This document shows positions 15,715 through 24,392 of a stretch of DNA of 64,000 nt, in pieces. Position 1 is the stretch's first letter, and every line of letters begins with the position of its first letter. Origin of the DNA: Hydrogenophaga sp. BPS33 (GTDB lineage: Bacteria; Pseudomonadota; Gammaproteobacteria; Burkholderiales; Burkholderiaceae_C); the NCBI RefSeq assembly GCF_009859475.1, contig NZ_CP044549.1:186001-250000 (forward strand), given 5' to 3'. The position numbers and the translations under genes were made by a program. Under the pieces are notes generated by a model that worked only from the letters and a program-made list of their open reading frames with translations, was not told the DNA's origin and did not search any database.

Positions 15715-16422
15715 ATGAAACTTCACAACGCCACCGTTCTCATCACGGGTGCCAACCGCGGCATCGGCCAGGCTTTTGCCCGCGAGGCCTTGGCGCGCGG
15801 CGCGCGCAAGGTCTACGCCGGCGCGCGCGATCCCTCCCGTGTGACCTTGGCCGGCGTGGAGCCGGTCGCGCTCGACGTGACCAACGCCGATCAGGTCGCG
15901 GGCGCCGCACGCCAATGCGGCGACGTGACACTGGTGATCAACAACGCTGGCATCGCGAACTTCGGCGGCTTCCTTGCCGAAGACAGCATCGAATCCATGC
16001 GCCACCACATGGAGACCAACGTCATCGGCATGCTGCGCGTGAGCCAGGCGTTTGCCCCGGTGCTCGCGTCGCACGGCGGCGGCGCGCTGCTGAACGTGCT
16101 GTCGATCGCGAGCTGGATCAGCTCGCCCACGCTGTCGGTGTACGGCGCGAGCAAGTCGGCCGCGTGGGCCATCACCAATGGCCTGCGCATCGAGCTGCGC
16201 GGGCAGGGCACGCAGGTGCTCGGTCTGCACATGGGCTTCGTCGACACCGACCTCACGCGCGGCATCGAGATGCCGAAGTCGACGCCTGAAGACATCGTGC
16301 GCCGCGCATTCGACGGGCTGGAGTCGGGCGCAGTGGAAGTGCTGGCCGACGATCTCACACAACAGGTCAAGCGCGGCCTGTCGGCGGAGCCCGCGGTCTA
16401 CCTGGGCGCGCCGCGCGGCTGA
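15715..16422 (+). CDS. Short-chain dehydrogenase/reductase
   Basis: A 235-residue classical SDR oxidoreductase using NAD(P)(H). The cofactor motif TGANRGIG lies at about residues 10-17, NNAG at about 82, and the catalytic Ser plus YxxxK (SVYGASKSAAW) follow. The substrate is not predictable. The ATG at 15715 is used; the frame is open further upstream but that region contains the terminator and operator. It is followed after 11 bases by a MATE pump and then a thioesterase, with a TetR regulator upstream. This arrangement suggests detoxification of a carbonyl or quinone-like compound (inference). Confidence 0.88.
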   Translation: MKLHNATVLITGANRGIGQAFAREALARGARKVYAGARDPSRVTLAGVEPVALDVTNADQVAGAARQCGDVTLVINNAGIANFGGFLAEDSIESMRHHMETNVIGMLRVSQAFAPVLASHGGGALLNVLSIASWISSPTLSVYGASKSAAWAITNGLRIELRGQGTQVLGLHMGFVDTDLTRGIEMPKSTPEDIVRRAFDGLESGAVEVLADDLTQQVKRGLSAEPAVYLGAPRG

Positions 16423-16433
16423 TCGGCACCACC

Positions 16434-17819
16434 ATGAGTGCTGTCCTGCCAATCGACGCGGCGCGCCCCGACCCCGCCCAGAGCCGTGTGCAGCAAATGT
16501 TGCACGCACCCTTGCTTCCCACGCTGTTCCGCCTGGCCACGCCGAACGTGCTGGGCATGTTCGCGATGACCATCGTGATCGGCTACGACGGCTACATCCT
16601 TGGCCTGGTGGGCGCGGACGCGCTCGCCGGCATCGCGCTGGTATTTCCAGTGTCGATGCTGATGCTACAGATGTCGGCCGGCGGTATGGGTGGCGCGACC
16701 ACCGCCGCCGTGGCTCGCGCGCTGGGCGCGGGCCGCCGCGAGGACGCAAGCCGCCTGGCGCAACAGTCGCTGCTGATCGCGGCACTGTTGGCGCTGGTCT
16801 TCATGGGAATCATGCTCGGCGCGGGGCGCGGCATTTTCGCCGCCATGGGCGGCAAGGGTGCCGCACTGGACGCGGCGCTGGCCTATTCGAACGCGCTCTT
16901 CGCGGGCGCCCTGGTGATCTGGTTCACCAATGCGCTGGCCGCCGTGGTGCGCGGCGCGGGCAACATGCTGCTGCCGTCGTTGATGCTGGTGGCTACCGCG
17001 CTGCTGCACCTGGGTTTGAGCCCGTTGCTCGTGTTCGGCTGGGGCCCCGTTCAGGGGATCGGCGTGGCAGGCGCGGCGATCAGCACGCTCACGGTGAATG
17101 CCTTGTCCGCGCTGGTGATGGTGGCCTGGCTGCTGCGCCGCGACGGTGCGGTGCACCTGTGGCGCACGCCGTGGTGGCCGCGCTGGTCGCTGTTGCAAGA
17201 GATCCTGCGCGTGGGCTTGCCCGCGTCGCTGAGCCCGGTGATCAGCAACGCATCCATTGCGGTTGCCACGGCCTTCGTGGGCCATTACGGCACGGCGGCG
17301 CTCGCGGGCTATGGCGTGGCGGCGCGGCTTGAATACATCCTGGTGCCGATCGCTTTTGGCTTTGGCACCGCTCTGACCGCGATGGTGGCCACCAACATGG
17401 GCGCGAACCAGTCGGCGCGCGCCGTGCGCGTGGCCTGGGCCGGCGGCGCGGTGGTGGCGGCCATCACCGGTGCGATCGGTGTGGCAACCGCCCTGGCGCC
17501 CGGCCTGTGGATGAACCTCTTCACGCAAGACGCCCAGGTGCTGGCCTTCGGTACCTCGTACCTGAACATCGTCGGCGGCTGTTATGGCTTCTTCGGCCTG
17601 GGCCTGGCCTTGTTCTTTGCGTCGCAAGGCGCGGGCCGCATGTTCTGGCCGCTCGCCGGTAGCATGGGCCGCCTCGGGATCCTTGCGGTGGGCGGCTGGC
17701 TGTGCGTGCACGTGTTCGATGCGTCCACCAATGTCCTGTTCGCGATCATCGCTGTCAGCCTCGTTGTGTATGGTTCCACGTTGGCCATCGCGATCCGGCT
17801 GGACCGTTGGACGCGCTGA
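16434..17819 (+). CDS. MATE-family efflux transporter
   Basis: A 461-residue polytopic inner-membrane protein with the two-fold MATE pattern: the N-half begins FRLATPNVLGMFAMTIVIGYDGYILG and the C-half repeats a similar arrangement from LLQEILRVGLPASLSPVISNASIA. About twelve hydrophobic segments are visible, the usual number. MATE pumps export cationic drugs or metabolites in exchange for Na+ or H+. It lies 11 bases after the SDR gene, and AAGGAG for the next gene begins right after its stop. TetR control is likely through the operator at 15644-15661. Confidence 0.9.
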   Translation: MSAVLPIDAARPDPAQSRVQQMLHAPLLPTLFRLATPNVLGMFAMTIVIGYDGYILGLVGADALAGIALVFPVSMLMLQMSAGGMGGATTAAVARALGAGRREDASRLAQQSLLIAALLALVFMGIMLGAGRGIFAAMGGKGAALDAALAYSNALFAGALVIWFTNALAAVVRGAGNMLLPSLMLVATALLHLGLSPLLVFGWGPVQGIGVAGAAISTLTVNALSALVMVAWLLRRDGAVHLWRTPWWPRWSLLQEILRVGLPASLSPVISNASIAVATAFVGHYGTAALAGYGVAARLEYILVPIAFGFGTALTAMVATNMGANQSARAVRVAWAGGAVVAAITGAIGVATALAPGLWMNLFTQDAQVLAFGTSYLNIVGGCYGFFGLGLALFFASQGAGRMFWPLAGSMGRLGILAVGGWLCVHVFDASTNVLFAIIAVSLVVYGSTLAIAIRLDRWTR

Positions 17820-17841
17820 TTTTTCAAGGAGACCCCAGCCC

Positions 17842-18258
17842 ATGACCGATCCGACCCCCGATTTCAACACCCGCGGCGCCGGCGCGCTGCCAGGCCACCT
17901 GGGCCTGTTCTTCTCCCATGTGAGCCCCGCCGAAGTGCGCGGCGAACTCGCGGTGCAGCCTCACACCATGGCGCCCAACGGCTTTCTGCACGCGGGCAGC
18001 GTGGTCACCTTGGCTGACACGTCCTGCGGCTACGGCTGCGTGGCCAACCTGCCGAAAGAGGCCAACGGGTTCACCACCATCGAACTCAAGAGCAACCACC
18101 TGGGCACCGCGCGCGAAGGCACGATCGACTGCGTGGCCACGCCGGTGCACCTGGGCCGCACCACCCAGGTGTGGGACGCCGTGGTGACGCACCGCGAAAC
18201 CGGCAAAACGATTGCGCTGTTTCGCTGCACGCAGATGGTGCTGTACCCCAAGGCGTAG
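17842..18258 (+). CDS. PaaI-type hotdog thioesterase
   Basis: A 138-residue single hotdog-domain acyl-CoA thioesterase of the PaaI/YdiI type. The characteristic HAGSVVTLADTSCGYGC helix, FTTIELKSNHLGTAREG and VWDAVVTHRETGKTIALFRCTQMVL strand are all present. It probably hydrolyses aryl- or acyl-CoA esters in the cytoplasm. It lies 22 bases downstream of the MATE gene with a good ribosome-binding site (AAGGAG at 17826-17831), and is most likely the last gene of the TetR-controlled operon. Confidence 0.87.
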   Translation: MTDPTPDFNTRGAGALPGHLGLFFSHVSPAEVRGELAVQPHTMAPNGFLHAGSVVTLADTSCGYGCVANLPKEANGFTTIELKSNHLGTAREGTIDCVATPVHLGRTTQVWDAVVTHRETGKTIALFRCTQMVLYPKA

Positions 18259-18385
18259 CGCGCAACGGCCGGTCTTCTTGTGTGCAGATGTTTCGATCGA
18301 AGAATGTTGAATCCAATGGCGGCGCGGGGGCGTATTCAGAGTACCAACCCCGCCGATCCGATCGGCATTTTTCAAAGGAACCGCC

Positions 18386-18787
18386 ATGACATCCGCACGC
18401 CTTTCCCTCATCGCCCTGGCCCTCGCCACCGCCTCGATCGGCTCGGCCTTCGCAGCCGACGCTTCTGCGCCGAAGACCCGCGACCAAGTGCGCGCCGAGC
18501 TTGCCGAAGCACAGCGCAACGGCACGCTCATCGCCGATGGCATGACCGGCGCCACCTACCGCGATCTGAATCCCGGTCTCTATCCCGCCATGCCCGCCAT
18601 GTCGATGAAGACCCGCGCCGAAGTAAAGGCCGAGCTGCGCGATGCCTGGGCCCGAGGGGACCTGGTGGCCGACGGCATGACCGGTGCCACCTACCGCCAG
18701 TTGAACCCTGGCTTCTACGCCGCACAAACCATGGACGTGCAACCGCGCCCATCGGCCTGGGCCGGGGTATCACAACCCATGCGCTGA
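18386..18787 (+). CDS. Secreted DUF4148 protein with two tandem repeats
   Basis: A 133-residue exported protein with a Sec signal (residues 1-23, cleavage after AFA). The mature part is two copies of a 38-residue unit, at about residues 31-68 and 76-113. Each starts TR-x-[QE]-V-[RK]-AEL and ends in an ADGMTGATYRxLNPG[LF]Y block. This matches the DUF4148 family, which is abundant in Burkholderiales and of unknown function; members usually carry one unit. It has its own upstream region of 127 bases after the thioesterase gene and a ribosome-binding site AAGGA. Confidence 0.82.
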   Translation: MTSARLSLIALALATASIGSAFAADASAPKTRDQVRAELAEAQRNGTLIADGMTGATYRDLNPGLYPAMPAMSMKTRAEVKAELRDAWARGDLVADGMTGATYRQLNPGFYAAQTMDVQPRPSAWAGVSQPMR

Positions 18788-18792
18788 TCGCA

Positions 18793-18828
18793 AGCGCCCT
18801 CCGGGGCGCTCCACAACAATCTTGTTGT
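18793..18828. terminator. Two consecutive hairpins after the DUF4148 gene
   Basis: AGCGCCC (18793-18799) pairs with GGGCGCT (18804-18810), and ACAACAA (18813-18819) pairs with TTGTTGT (18822-18828). No U-tract follows the first hairpin, so this may be a processing or protective 3' structure rather than a simple intrinsic terminator. Confidence 0.4.
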
Positions 18829-18926
18829 CGGCCGCCATCTTGCGGCTGCGCGCCGACTCATCAGCGACGATCTTGCCGAACTGCTGTTGCGTGGCCTCGT
18901 CCCGCTCCGCGCTACAGTGCGTGCCC

Positions 18927-19547
18927 ATGACCCGCATTGCAGTGATCGACTTCGAAACCACCGGCATCTCGCCCGGCCAGGGTGACCGCGCCACCGAGGT
19001 GGCGATCGTGATCACCGAGCAAGGGCGCGTGGTGGACCGGTACCAGAGCCTCATGAACGCGGGCGTGCGCATCCCGTCCTTCATCACGCAGCTCACCGGC
19101 ATCACCAACGCCATGGTGCAAGCTGCGCCATCGGCGGATACGGTGATGCGCGAAGCCGCGCGCTTCGTGGGGGAGGTGCCCATGGTGGCGCACAACGCCG
19201 CCTTCGACCGCCGCTTCTGGGAAGCCGAGCTCGGGCGCGCGCAGGTGGCTGCACCCCAGCCTTTCGCCTGTACCGTGTTGCTCTCGCGCCGGCTCTATCC
19301 CGAAGCCGCGAGCCACAAGCTGGGTTCGCTCGTGAACCTGTTCCGGCTGCCGCGCACGGGCCAGGCCCACCGCGCGCTGGCCGATGCGGAGATGGCGGCC
19401 GAACTGCTCGGCCGCATCCAGCACGATCTGCGCACCCGCCACGGCGTGCACGAACCCGACCACGCCTTCCTCATGGCCCTGCAGCGCTGCACGCGCGCGG
19501 CGGTGCCCAAGTTCATCCAGTCTCAGACCACGCGCAGCTTGAACTGA
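18927..19547 (+). CDS. DnaQ-like 3'-5' exonuclease (DEDDh)
   Basis: A 206-residue RNase T/DnaQ-superfamily exonuclease. ExoI is VIDFETTGISP (Asp and Glu), ExoII is MVAHNAAFDRRFWEAEL, and ExoIII is HRALADAEMAAEL with the DEDDh histidine. The fold and size resemble the epsilon proofreading subunit and stand-alone 'exonuclease' homologues. A polymerase-binding tail is not evident, so I leave it without a symbol. The ATG at 18927 fits the motif position. Its 3' end overlaps the convergent outer-membrane protein gene by 25 bases. Confidence 0.85.
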   Translation: MTRIAVIDFETTGISPGQGDRATEVAIVITEQGRVVDRYQSLMNAGVRIPSFITQLTGITNAMVQAAPSADTVMREAARFVGEVPMVAHNAAFDRRFWEAELGRAQVAAPQPFACTVLLSRRLYPEAASHKLGSLVNLFRLPRTGQAHRALADAEMAAELLGRIQHDLRTRHGVHEPDHAFLMALQRCTRAAVPKFIQSQTTRSLN

Positions 19548-20017
19548 ACGATCACCGCGCCATCGACCTTGCCCATCGACGGGATGATGCCGAAGTTGAT
19601 GCCGTAACGCCGCCCTTCCCAGCTGGCCATGGGAACGGCTGCGAAGAAGGCCCCGCCCCTGGCGTACGAGGGGTAACCATTCATTACGCCCACCGTGCCC
19701 CCCACCTTGAACGGACCCACCGTCCAGGGCTGCCAGTTCACGGCCGCGTAGAACGTGGTCTTGCGCACGCTGTTGTCGTAGGCGCCGGCCATATAGGACA
19801 GCTCAGGGCTGGTGCGCCATTCGACACCCAGACCCAGGTTGCTTTCGTTGTAGCCACTGTGCCGCTTGAAGTGGCGCGAAAAGCCACCCACGTTGATCCA
19901 GACTTCGTTCTGGAAGGCCGCTTCCGGTATCGCAGGCGCACTGGCCGGTGCGGTTTGCGCCACCGCTGCGCCGCTGCTCAGGCCCATTGCCACAAGCACG
20001 GGGTAAAAAGCTTTCAT
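19523..20017 (-). CDS. Outer-membrane beta-barrel protein of unknown function
   Basis: A 164-residue exported protein with a signal peptide of about 20 residues (GAAVA|QT). The mature chain alternates polar and hydrophobic residues in short strands rich in Gly, Tyr and Trp (EVWINVGGFSRHF, LGLGVEWR, FYAAVNWQPW) and ends ...VIVQFKLRVV, a C-terminal hydrophobic pattern of beta-barrels. It resembles small eight-stranded barrels of the PagP/OmpW size class, but I cannot name the family. It is transcribed alone and converges on the exonuclease gene. Confidence 0.65.
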   Translation of the reverse strand: MKAFYPVLVAMGLSSGAAVAQTAPASAPAIPEAAFQNEVWINVGGFSRHFKRHSGYNESNLGLGVEWRTSPELSYMAGAYDNSVRKTTFYAAVNWQPWTVGPFKVGGTVGVMNGYPSYARGGAFFAAVPMASWEGRRYGINFGIIPSMGKVDGAVIVQFKLRVV

Positions 20018-20185
20018 GGCTGTCCCTGTCCATCTCCCCCACCATGGGTTCGTGACACCTTGTTTCGGCCAGGCCACACGGGCCTTGAGGCCGCCCATGC
20101 CCCAGAATCCACCGTTGCGTGACTTTTTGGACGCTGACAGCCCCAGGGCAGCCCGCCTTGTCACACGGCCGACACCGAAATCTGC

Positions 20186-21283
20186 ATGAAAACCCACACC
20201 CCCCACAACATCCACTCCACGCACGACACCACCCGCATCGACGATCTGCGCATTGGCGCGGTGCGCCCGCTCATCACCCCGGCGCTGCTGCAGGAATGGC
20301 TGCCCACGCCGGAGGCCACCCAGGCCTTGGTCGAGAGCAGCCGCGCCGCGATGTCGCGTGTGCTGCACGGGCACGACGATCGATTGGTGGTCGTGGTCGG
20401 TCCTTGCTCGATCCACGACCACGAGCAGGCGTTGGCCTACGCGCGCCTGCTCAAGGAACAGGCCGGCGCGCTGCAAGGCGAGTTGCTGGTCGTGATGCGC
20501 GTGTACTTCGAGAAGCCACGCACCACCGTGGGCTGGAAGGGCTACATCAACGATCCGCACCTGGACGGCACCTTCGCGATCAACGAAGGGCTGGAGATGG
20601 CGCGTGCGCTGCTGCTGGACGTGCTCGCGCTGGGCCTGCCAGTGGGCACCGAGTTCCTGGACCTGCTCAGCCCCCAGTTCATCAGCGATCTGGTGAGCTG
20701 GGGCGCGATCGGTGCGCGCACCACCGAGAGCCAGAGCCACCGCCAGCTCGCCAGCGGCTTGAGCTGCCCAGTGGGTTTCAAGAATGGCACCGACGGCGGC
20801 GTGAAGGTCGCCTGCGACGCGATCCAGGCTGCGCGCGCCTCGCACGCCTTCATGGGCATGACCAAGATGGGTCAGGCCGCGATCTTCGAGACCCGTGGCA
20901 ACGACGACTGCCATGTGATCCTGCGCGGTGGCGCCCAACCCAACTACAGCGCGGCCGACGTGAACGCAGCCTGTGCCTTGCTGCAGAAATCGGGACTGCG
21001 CGAGCAGGTGATGGTCGACGTCTCGCACGCCAACAGCAGCAAGCAGCATCGCCGGCAGATCGAAGTGGCAGCGGATGTGGCCACCCAGGTGGCCGCAGGC
21101 GATCGGCGCATCGTCGGCGTGATGATCGAGAGCCATCTGCACGAGGGCCGGCAGGACATTGTGGCGGGGCAAGCCTTGCAAACCGGTGTCAGCGTGACCG
21201 ACGCGTGCATTTCCTTCGAGCAGACCGTGCCGGTGCTGCAGAACCTGGCCGCCGCCGTGCGCGCCCGGCGCGCGAAAAGCTAG
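20186..21283 (+). CDS. aroG: 3-deoxy-7-phosphoheptulonate (DAHP) synthase, type I
   Basis: A 365-residue class I DAHP synthase that condenses phosphoenolpyruvate and erythrose 4-phosphate as the first step of the shikimate pathway. Landmarks are GPCSIHD, MRVYFEKPRTTVGWKGYINDP, GARTTESQSHRQLASGLSCPVGFKNGTDG, RGG and the C-terminal MVDVSHANSSKQHRRQ. The N-terminal extension with DDLRIGAVRPLITP is the regulatory region of feedback-inhibited forms; which amino acid inhibits it cannot be told here. A patatin-like gene follows after 5 bases, probably co-transcribed although unrelated in function. Confidence 0.94.
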   Translation: MKTHTPHNIHSTHDTTRIDDLRIGAVRPLITPALLQEWLPTPEATQALVESSRAAMSRVLHGHDDRLVVVVGPCSIHDHEQALAYARLLKEQAGALQGELLVVMRVYFEKPRTTVGWKGYINDPHLDGTFAINEGLEMARALLLDVLALGLPVGTEFLDLLSPQFISDLVSWGAIGARTTESQSHRQLASGLSCPVGFKNGTDGGVKVACDAIQAARASHAFMGMTKMGQAAIFETRGNDDCHVILRGGAQPNYSAADVNAACALLQKSGLREQVMVDVSHANSSKQHRRQIEVAADVATQVAAGDRRIVGVMIESHLHEGRQDIVAGQALQTGVSVTDACISFEQTVPVLQNLAAAVRARRAKS

Positions 21284-21288
21284 GCGAC

Positions 21289-22314
21289 ATGTTTCGCTGG
21301 CAACGTCCGCCCACTGTCAACCTCGCCTTGCAAGGCGGCGGTGCGCACGGCGCGTTCACCTGGGGCGTGCTGGATGCGTTGCTGGAGGATGGCCGGCTGC
21401 ATTTCGAGGGCGTGAGTGGCACCAGCGCGGGTGCGATGAACGCGGTCTTGCTGGCGCAGGGCTTGATGGCCGGTGGTCGGGATGGGGCCCGCGCATCGCT
21501 GCAAGGTTTCTGGCGCGCGGTGGCCAACAGCCTGCCGTTCGAACTGGCCATGCCCACCGCCGATGGTGCCGACGTGCGGCTCGCGCCCGGCGTGCAGTGG
21601 ATGCTGCAGTGGACGCAGCACTTTTCGCCCGAACAACTCAACCCCTTCGACTTCAACCCGCTGCGCACCATCCTCTCGAACCAGGTCGATTTCGAGCGCC
21701 TGCGCGCGCACAGCCCGGTCAAGCTTTTCGTGGCGGCCACCCATGTCAACACGGGCAAGCTGCGTCTGTTTCGCGCCCCCGAACTCACGCCCGATGCCGT
21801 GCTGGCCTCGGCCTGCCTGCCCACCCTGCACCGCAGCGTGGTGATCGATGGCGAACCGTATTGGGATGGCGGCTATGCGGCCAATCCGGCGGTGTTTCCG
21901 CTGTTCCACGAATGCCGCTCCAGCGACATCGTGCTGGTGATGCTCGCGCCCCTGCGGCACGGCACGGCCCCACAAACCGCGTCGGAAATCAAAGGCCGGA
22001 TGATGGAACTGGCGTTCAACGCCACGTTCCTGCGCGAGATGCGCATGTTTGCCCACCTGCGCGAACGCGCCAGGCGCAGCGGCTGGTGGCGCCGTGGCGA
22101 TCTCGACCGGCGCCTGGCTGCCACGCACTTCCACGTGATCGAAGCCAGCGCGTTCGTGCACGGACTGAGTGCCGAGAGCAAGGTGGCGGCCAATCTGCGC
22201 TTCTTTGAAACGCTGTTTGCCGCCGGACGCGAACAGGGCCAGATGTGGCTCTCGACACACCACGCAAACATCGGCCGGCGCAGCAGCGCCGACCTCGAGG
22301 CCTTGTTCTACTGA
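21289..22314 (+). CDS. Patatin-like phospholipase
   Basis: A 341-residue patatin-like serine hydrolase with a Ser-Asp dyad. The oxyanion loop GGGAHG is near residue 18, the nucleophile elbow GTSAG carries Ser46, and the aspartate is Asp193 in YWDGGYAANP. This family cleaves acyl chains from phospholipids. There is no signal peptide; hydrophobic segments are limited to the core fold. The gene starts 5 bases after aroG and ends 13 bases from the convergent infA gene. Its biological substrate is unknown. Confidence 0.88.
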   Translation: MFRWQRPPTVNLALQGGGAHGAFTWGVLDALLEDGRLHFEGVSGTSAGAMNAVLLAQGLMAGGRDGARASLQGFWRAVANSLPFELAMPTADGADVRLAPGVQWMLQWTQHFSPEQLNPFDFNPLRTILSNQVDFERLRAHSPVKLFVAATHVNTGKLRLFRAPELTPDAVLASACLPTLHRSVVIDGEPYWDGGYAANPAVFPLFHECRSSDIVLVMLAPLRHGTAPQTASEIKGRMMELAFNATFLREMRMFAHLRERARRSGWWRRGDLDRRLAATHFHVIEASAFVHGLSAESKVAANLRFFETLFAAGREQGQMWLSTHHANIGRRSSADLEALFY

Positions 22315-22327
22315 AACACCCGATCGA

Positions 22328-22582
22328 TCATCGCGGCTTGCGCGGTGCGGAGGGCGCGCGGCCTTCGATGTGGCGGAAATTGATGCGGCCCTTGGTCAGG
22401 TCGTAGGGCGAGAGTTCCAGGGAAACGCGATCGCCTGCGAGGATGCGGATGTGGTTTTTCTTCATCTTGCCCGCGGAATAGGCGATCAGTTGGTGACCGT
22501 TGTCCAGCGTGACGCGAAAGCGCGTGTCGGGCAGCACCTCGTTGACGATGCCCATCATGTCGATCAGTTCTTCTTTGGCCAT
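22328..22582 (-). CDS. infA: Translation initiation factor IF-1 (stand-alone copy)
   Basis: An 84-residue S1-fold protein: [24 protein letters not shown] start, then [39 protein letters not shown], the IF-1 core. IF-1 binds the ribosomal A site during initiation. Burkholderiales commonly carry a second infA outside the ribosomal-protein operon with a longer basic tail, and the tail here ([11 protein letters not shown]) agrees. It lies 32 bases downstream of a 76-residue hypothetical gene on the same strand. Confidence 0.93.
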   Translation of the reverse strand: MAKEELIDMMGIVNEVLPDTRFRVTLDNGHQLIAYSAGKMKKNHIRILAGDRVSLELSPYDLTKGRINFRHIEGRAPSAPRKPR

Positions 22583-22614
22583 GGTGTTGTGTTCCTTTGC
22601 GTGAAGTGTATCGG

Positions 22615-22845
22615 TCAGTTCGGGCGGATGGACTGGCGGTGGGTGTCTTGGACCCAGTCGATGCCCCGTGCAATGGCATATTCCGCCGCCGCGTCGTGTG
22701 TGGAGAAGGCGCTGTCGAAGCGCATCACGCGGTCGGTGCAGGCGCTGCCGTGCCCACTCGCAATCGATACCTGCGCGGCGAACAGGCCACCCGGCAAGGA
22801 GCGTGGGAAGGCGGCGATACGGTACTTGCCCAAGGTGAGGGGCAT
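22615..22845 (-). CDS. Conserved small hypothetical protein upstream of infA
   Basis: A 76-residue protein starting [21 protein letters not shown] believe similar short proteins occur in Comamonadaceae but know no function. It has no signal peptide or membrane segment. A central [27 protein letters not shown] segment looks like a helix-strand fold in which residues change with the reading of daily 'query-name' type motifs absent, so no domain can be assigned. It precedes infA by 32 bases and follows the intrinsic terminator at 22937-22980, suggesting its own promoter. The start is the first ATG after that terminator. Confidence 0.6.
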   Translation of the reverse strand: MPLTLGKYRIAAFPRSLPGGLFAAQVSIASGHGSACTDRVMRFDSAFSTHDAAAEYAIARGIDWVQDTHRQSIRPN

Positions 22846-22936
22846 GGATCTCGTGTGCGTTGTGTTTGTCGTATGAATCATCAAGAAAATCGGTGGGCCC
22901 AGACACGCGGACATAGCCGCAACGTCGGAAAACCCC

Positions 22937-22980
22937 AAAAAAATAACCTGTGGCAGCCCCAGCGCCGGGGTGCCCTGCCA
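22937..22980 (-). terminator. Intrinsic terminator, minus strand
   Basis: Read on the minus strand, TGGCAG (22980-22975) pairs with CTGCCA (22956-22951), with a nested CCCC/GGGG stem inside, and seven T residues follow at 22943-22937. It would end transcripts coming from minE or from the TATAAT at 23212-23217. Confidence 0.65.
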
Positions 22981-23205
22981 CTTCATCCGGCACCGGCCCA
23001 GTGCGTCAGAGCATCGGGTCAGAACCGGCGCACGCGCCACGGCAGGGGCATCGGCGACAAACAGCAGGGAGAAGAGAGGACCACGGTGCCGTGAGAGGGC
23101 AGTGTGGTGCGGCGCCTTTCAGGGGCTGGACCAGCAGCCCCTCTGCCGGGGGCACTTGCGTGCGTCGTGGCGGTAAAGCTGGACGCGGCTGGTCGCTCAA
23201 GGCGA
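22937..23205 (-). ncRNA. Candidate small RNA or long minE 3' region
   Basis: A perfect minus-strand TATAAT (plus-strand ATTATA, 23212-23217) is followed about 230-270 bases later by the intrinsic terminator at 22937-22980. No convincing protein lies between: the open frames there either start before the promoter or run past the terminator. The stretch is rich in short inverted repeats, for example around 23121-23150. I could not match it by eye to 6S RNA, tmRNA, 4.5S RNA or RNase P RNA. No good -35 box is seen. Confidence 0.3.
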
Positions 23206-23265
23206 CTGCGCATTATAACGGCCCCGGCTCGATCGTGTGTAGGGCGAGTCCAGGCGCCCATGACA

Positions 23266-23526
23266 TTACTTGCGATCGGGCAGCTCGATCTTGACCTCGA
23301 GCACGTCCAGGTTGTCCTGGCGGTCGAGCTGGACCTTGATGTCGTCCGGGTTGATCTTGATGTATTTGCCGATCACCGCCACCAGTTCGCGCTGCAGCGA
23401 CGGCAGGTAGTCGGGCTCGGAAGCACTGCGCCCGCTGCGCTCGTGCGCCAGAATGATCTGCAGCCGTTCCTTGGCAACGCTGGCGGTTTTCTTCTTCTCT
23501 CCCAGGAGGAATGTGAGCAGGGACAT
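23266..23526 (-). CDS. minE: Cell division topological specificity factor MinE
   Basis: MinE (86 residues) stimulates MinD ATPase at the membrane, driving pole-to-pole oscillation so that the FtsZ ring forms at mid-cell. The N-terminal [30 protein letters not shown] segment (membrane-targeting and anti-MinCD helix) and the C-terminal topological domain ([30 protein letters not shown]) are intact. The start is 3 bases after the minD stop. It is the last gene of minCDE. Confidence 0.95.
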   Translation of the reverse strand: MSLLTFLLGEKKKTASVAKERLQIILAHERSGRSASEPDYLPSLQRELVAVIGKYIKINPDDIKVQLDRQDNLDVLEVKIELPDRK

Positions 23527-23529
23527 GCC

Positions 23530-24345
23530 TTACTTCCCCCCGAACAAGCGCTTGAAGAAGCCGGTTTTTTCGGCTTCGACAAAGCGCATGGGCTTTTCCG
23601 CACCCAGGAAACGGTCGATCACGTCGCTGTAGGCATTGGCCACGTCCGTGCCCTTGAGGTGGATCGCAGGCGTCCCCTGGTTGGAGGCGGTCAGCACACT
23701 CTCGCTCTCCGGAATCACACCGATCAGCTTGATGCGAAGGATGTCCTGGATGTCTTCGAGCGACAGCATCTGGCCATCGGCCACGCGGTTGGGGTTGTAG
23801 CGCGTGATCAGCAGGTGTTCCTTGATCGGCTCCTTGCCCTCGATAGCCCGCTGTGTCTTGCTGCCCAGCATGCCCAGGATGCGGTCGGAGTCGCGCACGC
23901 TGGAGACTTCGGGGTTGGTCACCACGAGTGCTTCGTCGGCATAGTGCATGGCCATGAGTGCACCGGCTTCAATGCCAGCAGGCGAATCGCAGACGATGTA
24001 CTCGAATCCCATCTCGGCCAGATCGGTCAGCACCTTGTGCACGCCTTCCTGGCTCAGCGCGTCCTTGTCGCGTGTCTGGCTGGCGGCCAACACGAATAGG
24101 TTCTCGCACTGCTTGTCCTTGATGAGGGCCTGGTTCAGGTTGGCTTCGCCCTGGATGACATTGATCAGGTCGTACACCACACGGCGTTCGCAACCCATGA
24201 TCAGGTCCAGGTTGCGCAAGCCGACGTCGAAGTCGATCACGGCGGTCTTGTGGCCGCGCAGGGCCAGGCCGGACGAGAAGCTGGCGCTGGTGGTGGTCTT
24301 GCCCACACCGCCCTTGCCAGACGTGACGACAACGATTTTGGTCAT
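23530..24345 (-). CDS. minD: Septum site-determining ATPase MinD
   Basis: A 271-residue deviant-Walker ATPase of the ParA/MinD family that recruits MinC to the membrane. The P-loop KGGVGKTTTSASFSSGLA lies at residues 11 onward, DFDVGLRNLDLIMGCERRVVYDLI follows, and the C-terminal amphipathic membrane anchor (EKTGFFKRLFGGK) is present. It sits 47 bases after minC and 3 bases before minE. Confidence 0.96.
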   Translation of the reverse strand: MTKIVVVTSGKGGVGKTTTSASFSSGLALRGHKTAVIDFDVGLRNLDLIMGCERRVVYDLINVIQGEANLNQALIKDKQCENLFVLAASQTRDKDALSQEGVHKVLTDLAEMGFEYIVCDSPAGIEAGALMAMHYADEALVVTNPEVSSVRDSDRILGMLGSKTQRAIEGKEPIKEHLLITRYNPNRVADGQMLSLEDIQDILRIKLIGVIPESESVLTASNQGTPAIHLKGTDVANAYSDVIDRFLGAEKPMRFVEAEKTGFFKRLFGGK

Positions 24346-24392
24346 GATGACGGTCCTTCTGTTCGAAAAATGAAGCGGCGGGTGGATGGATC

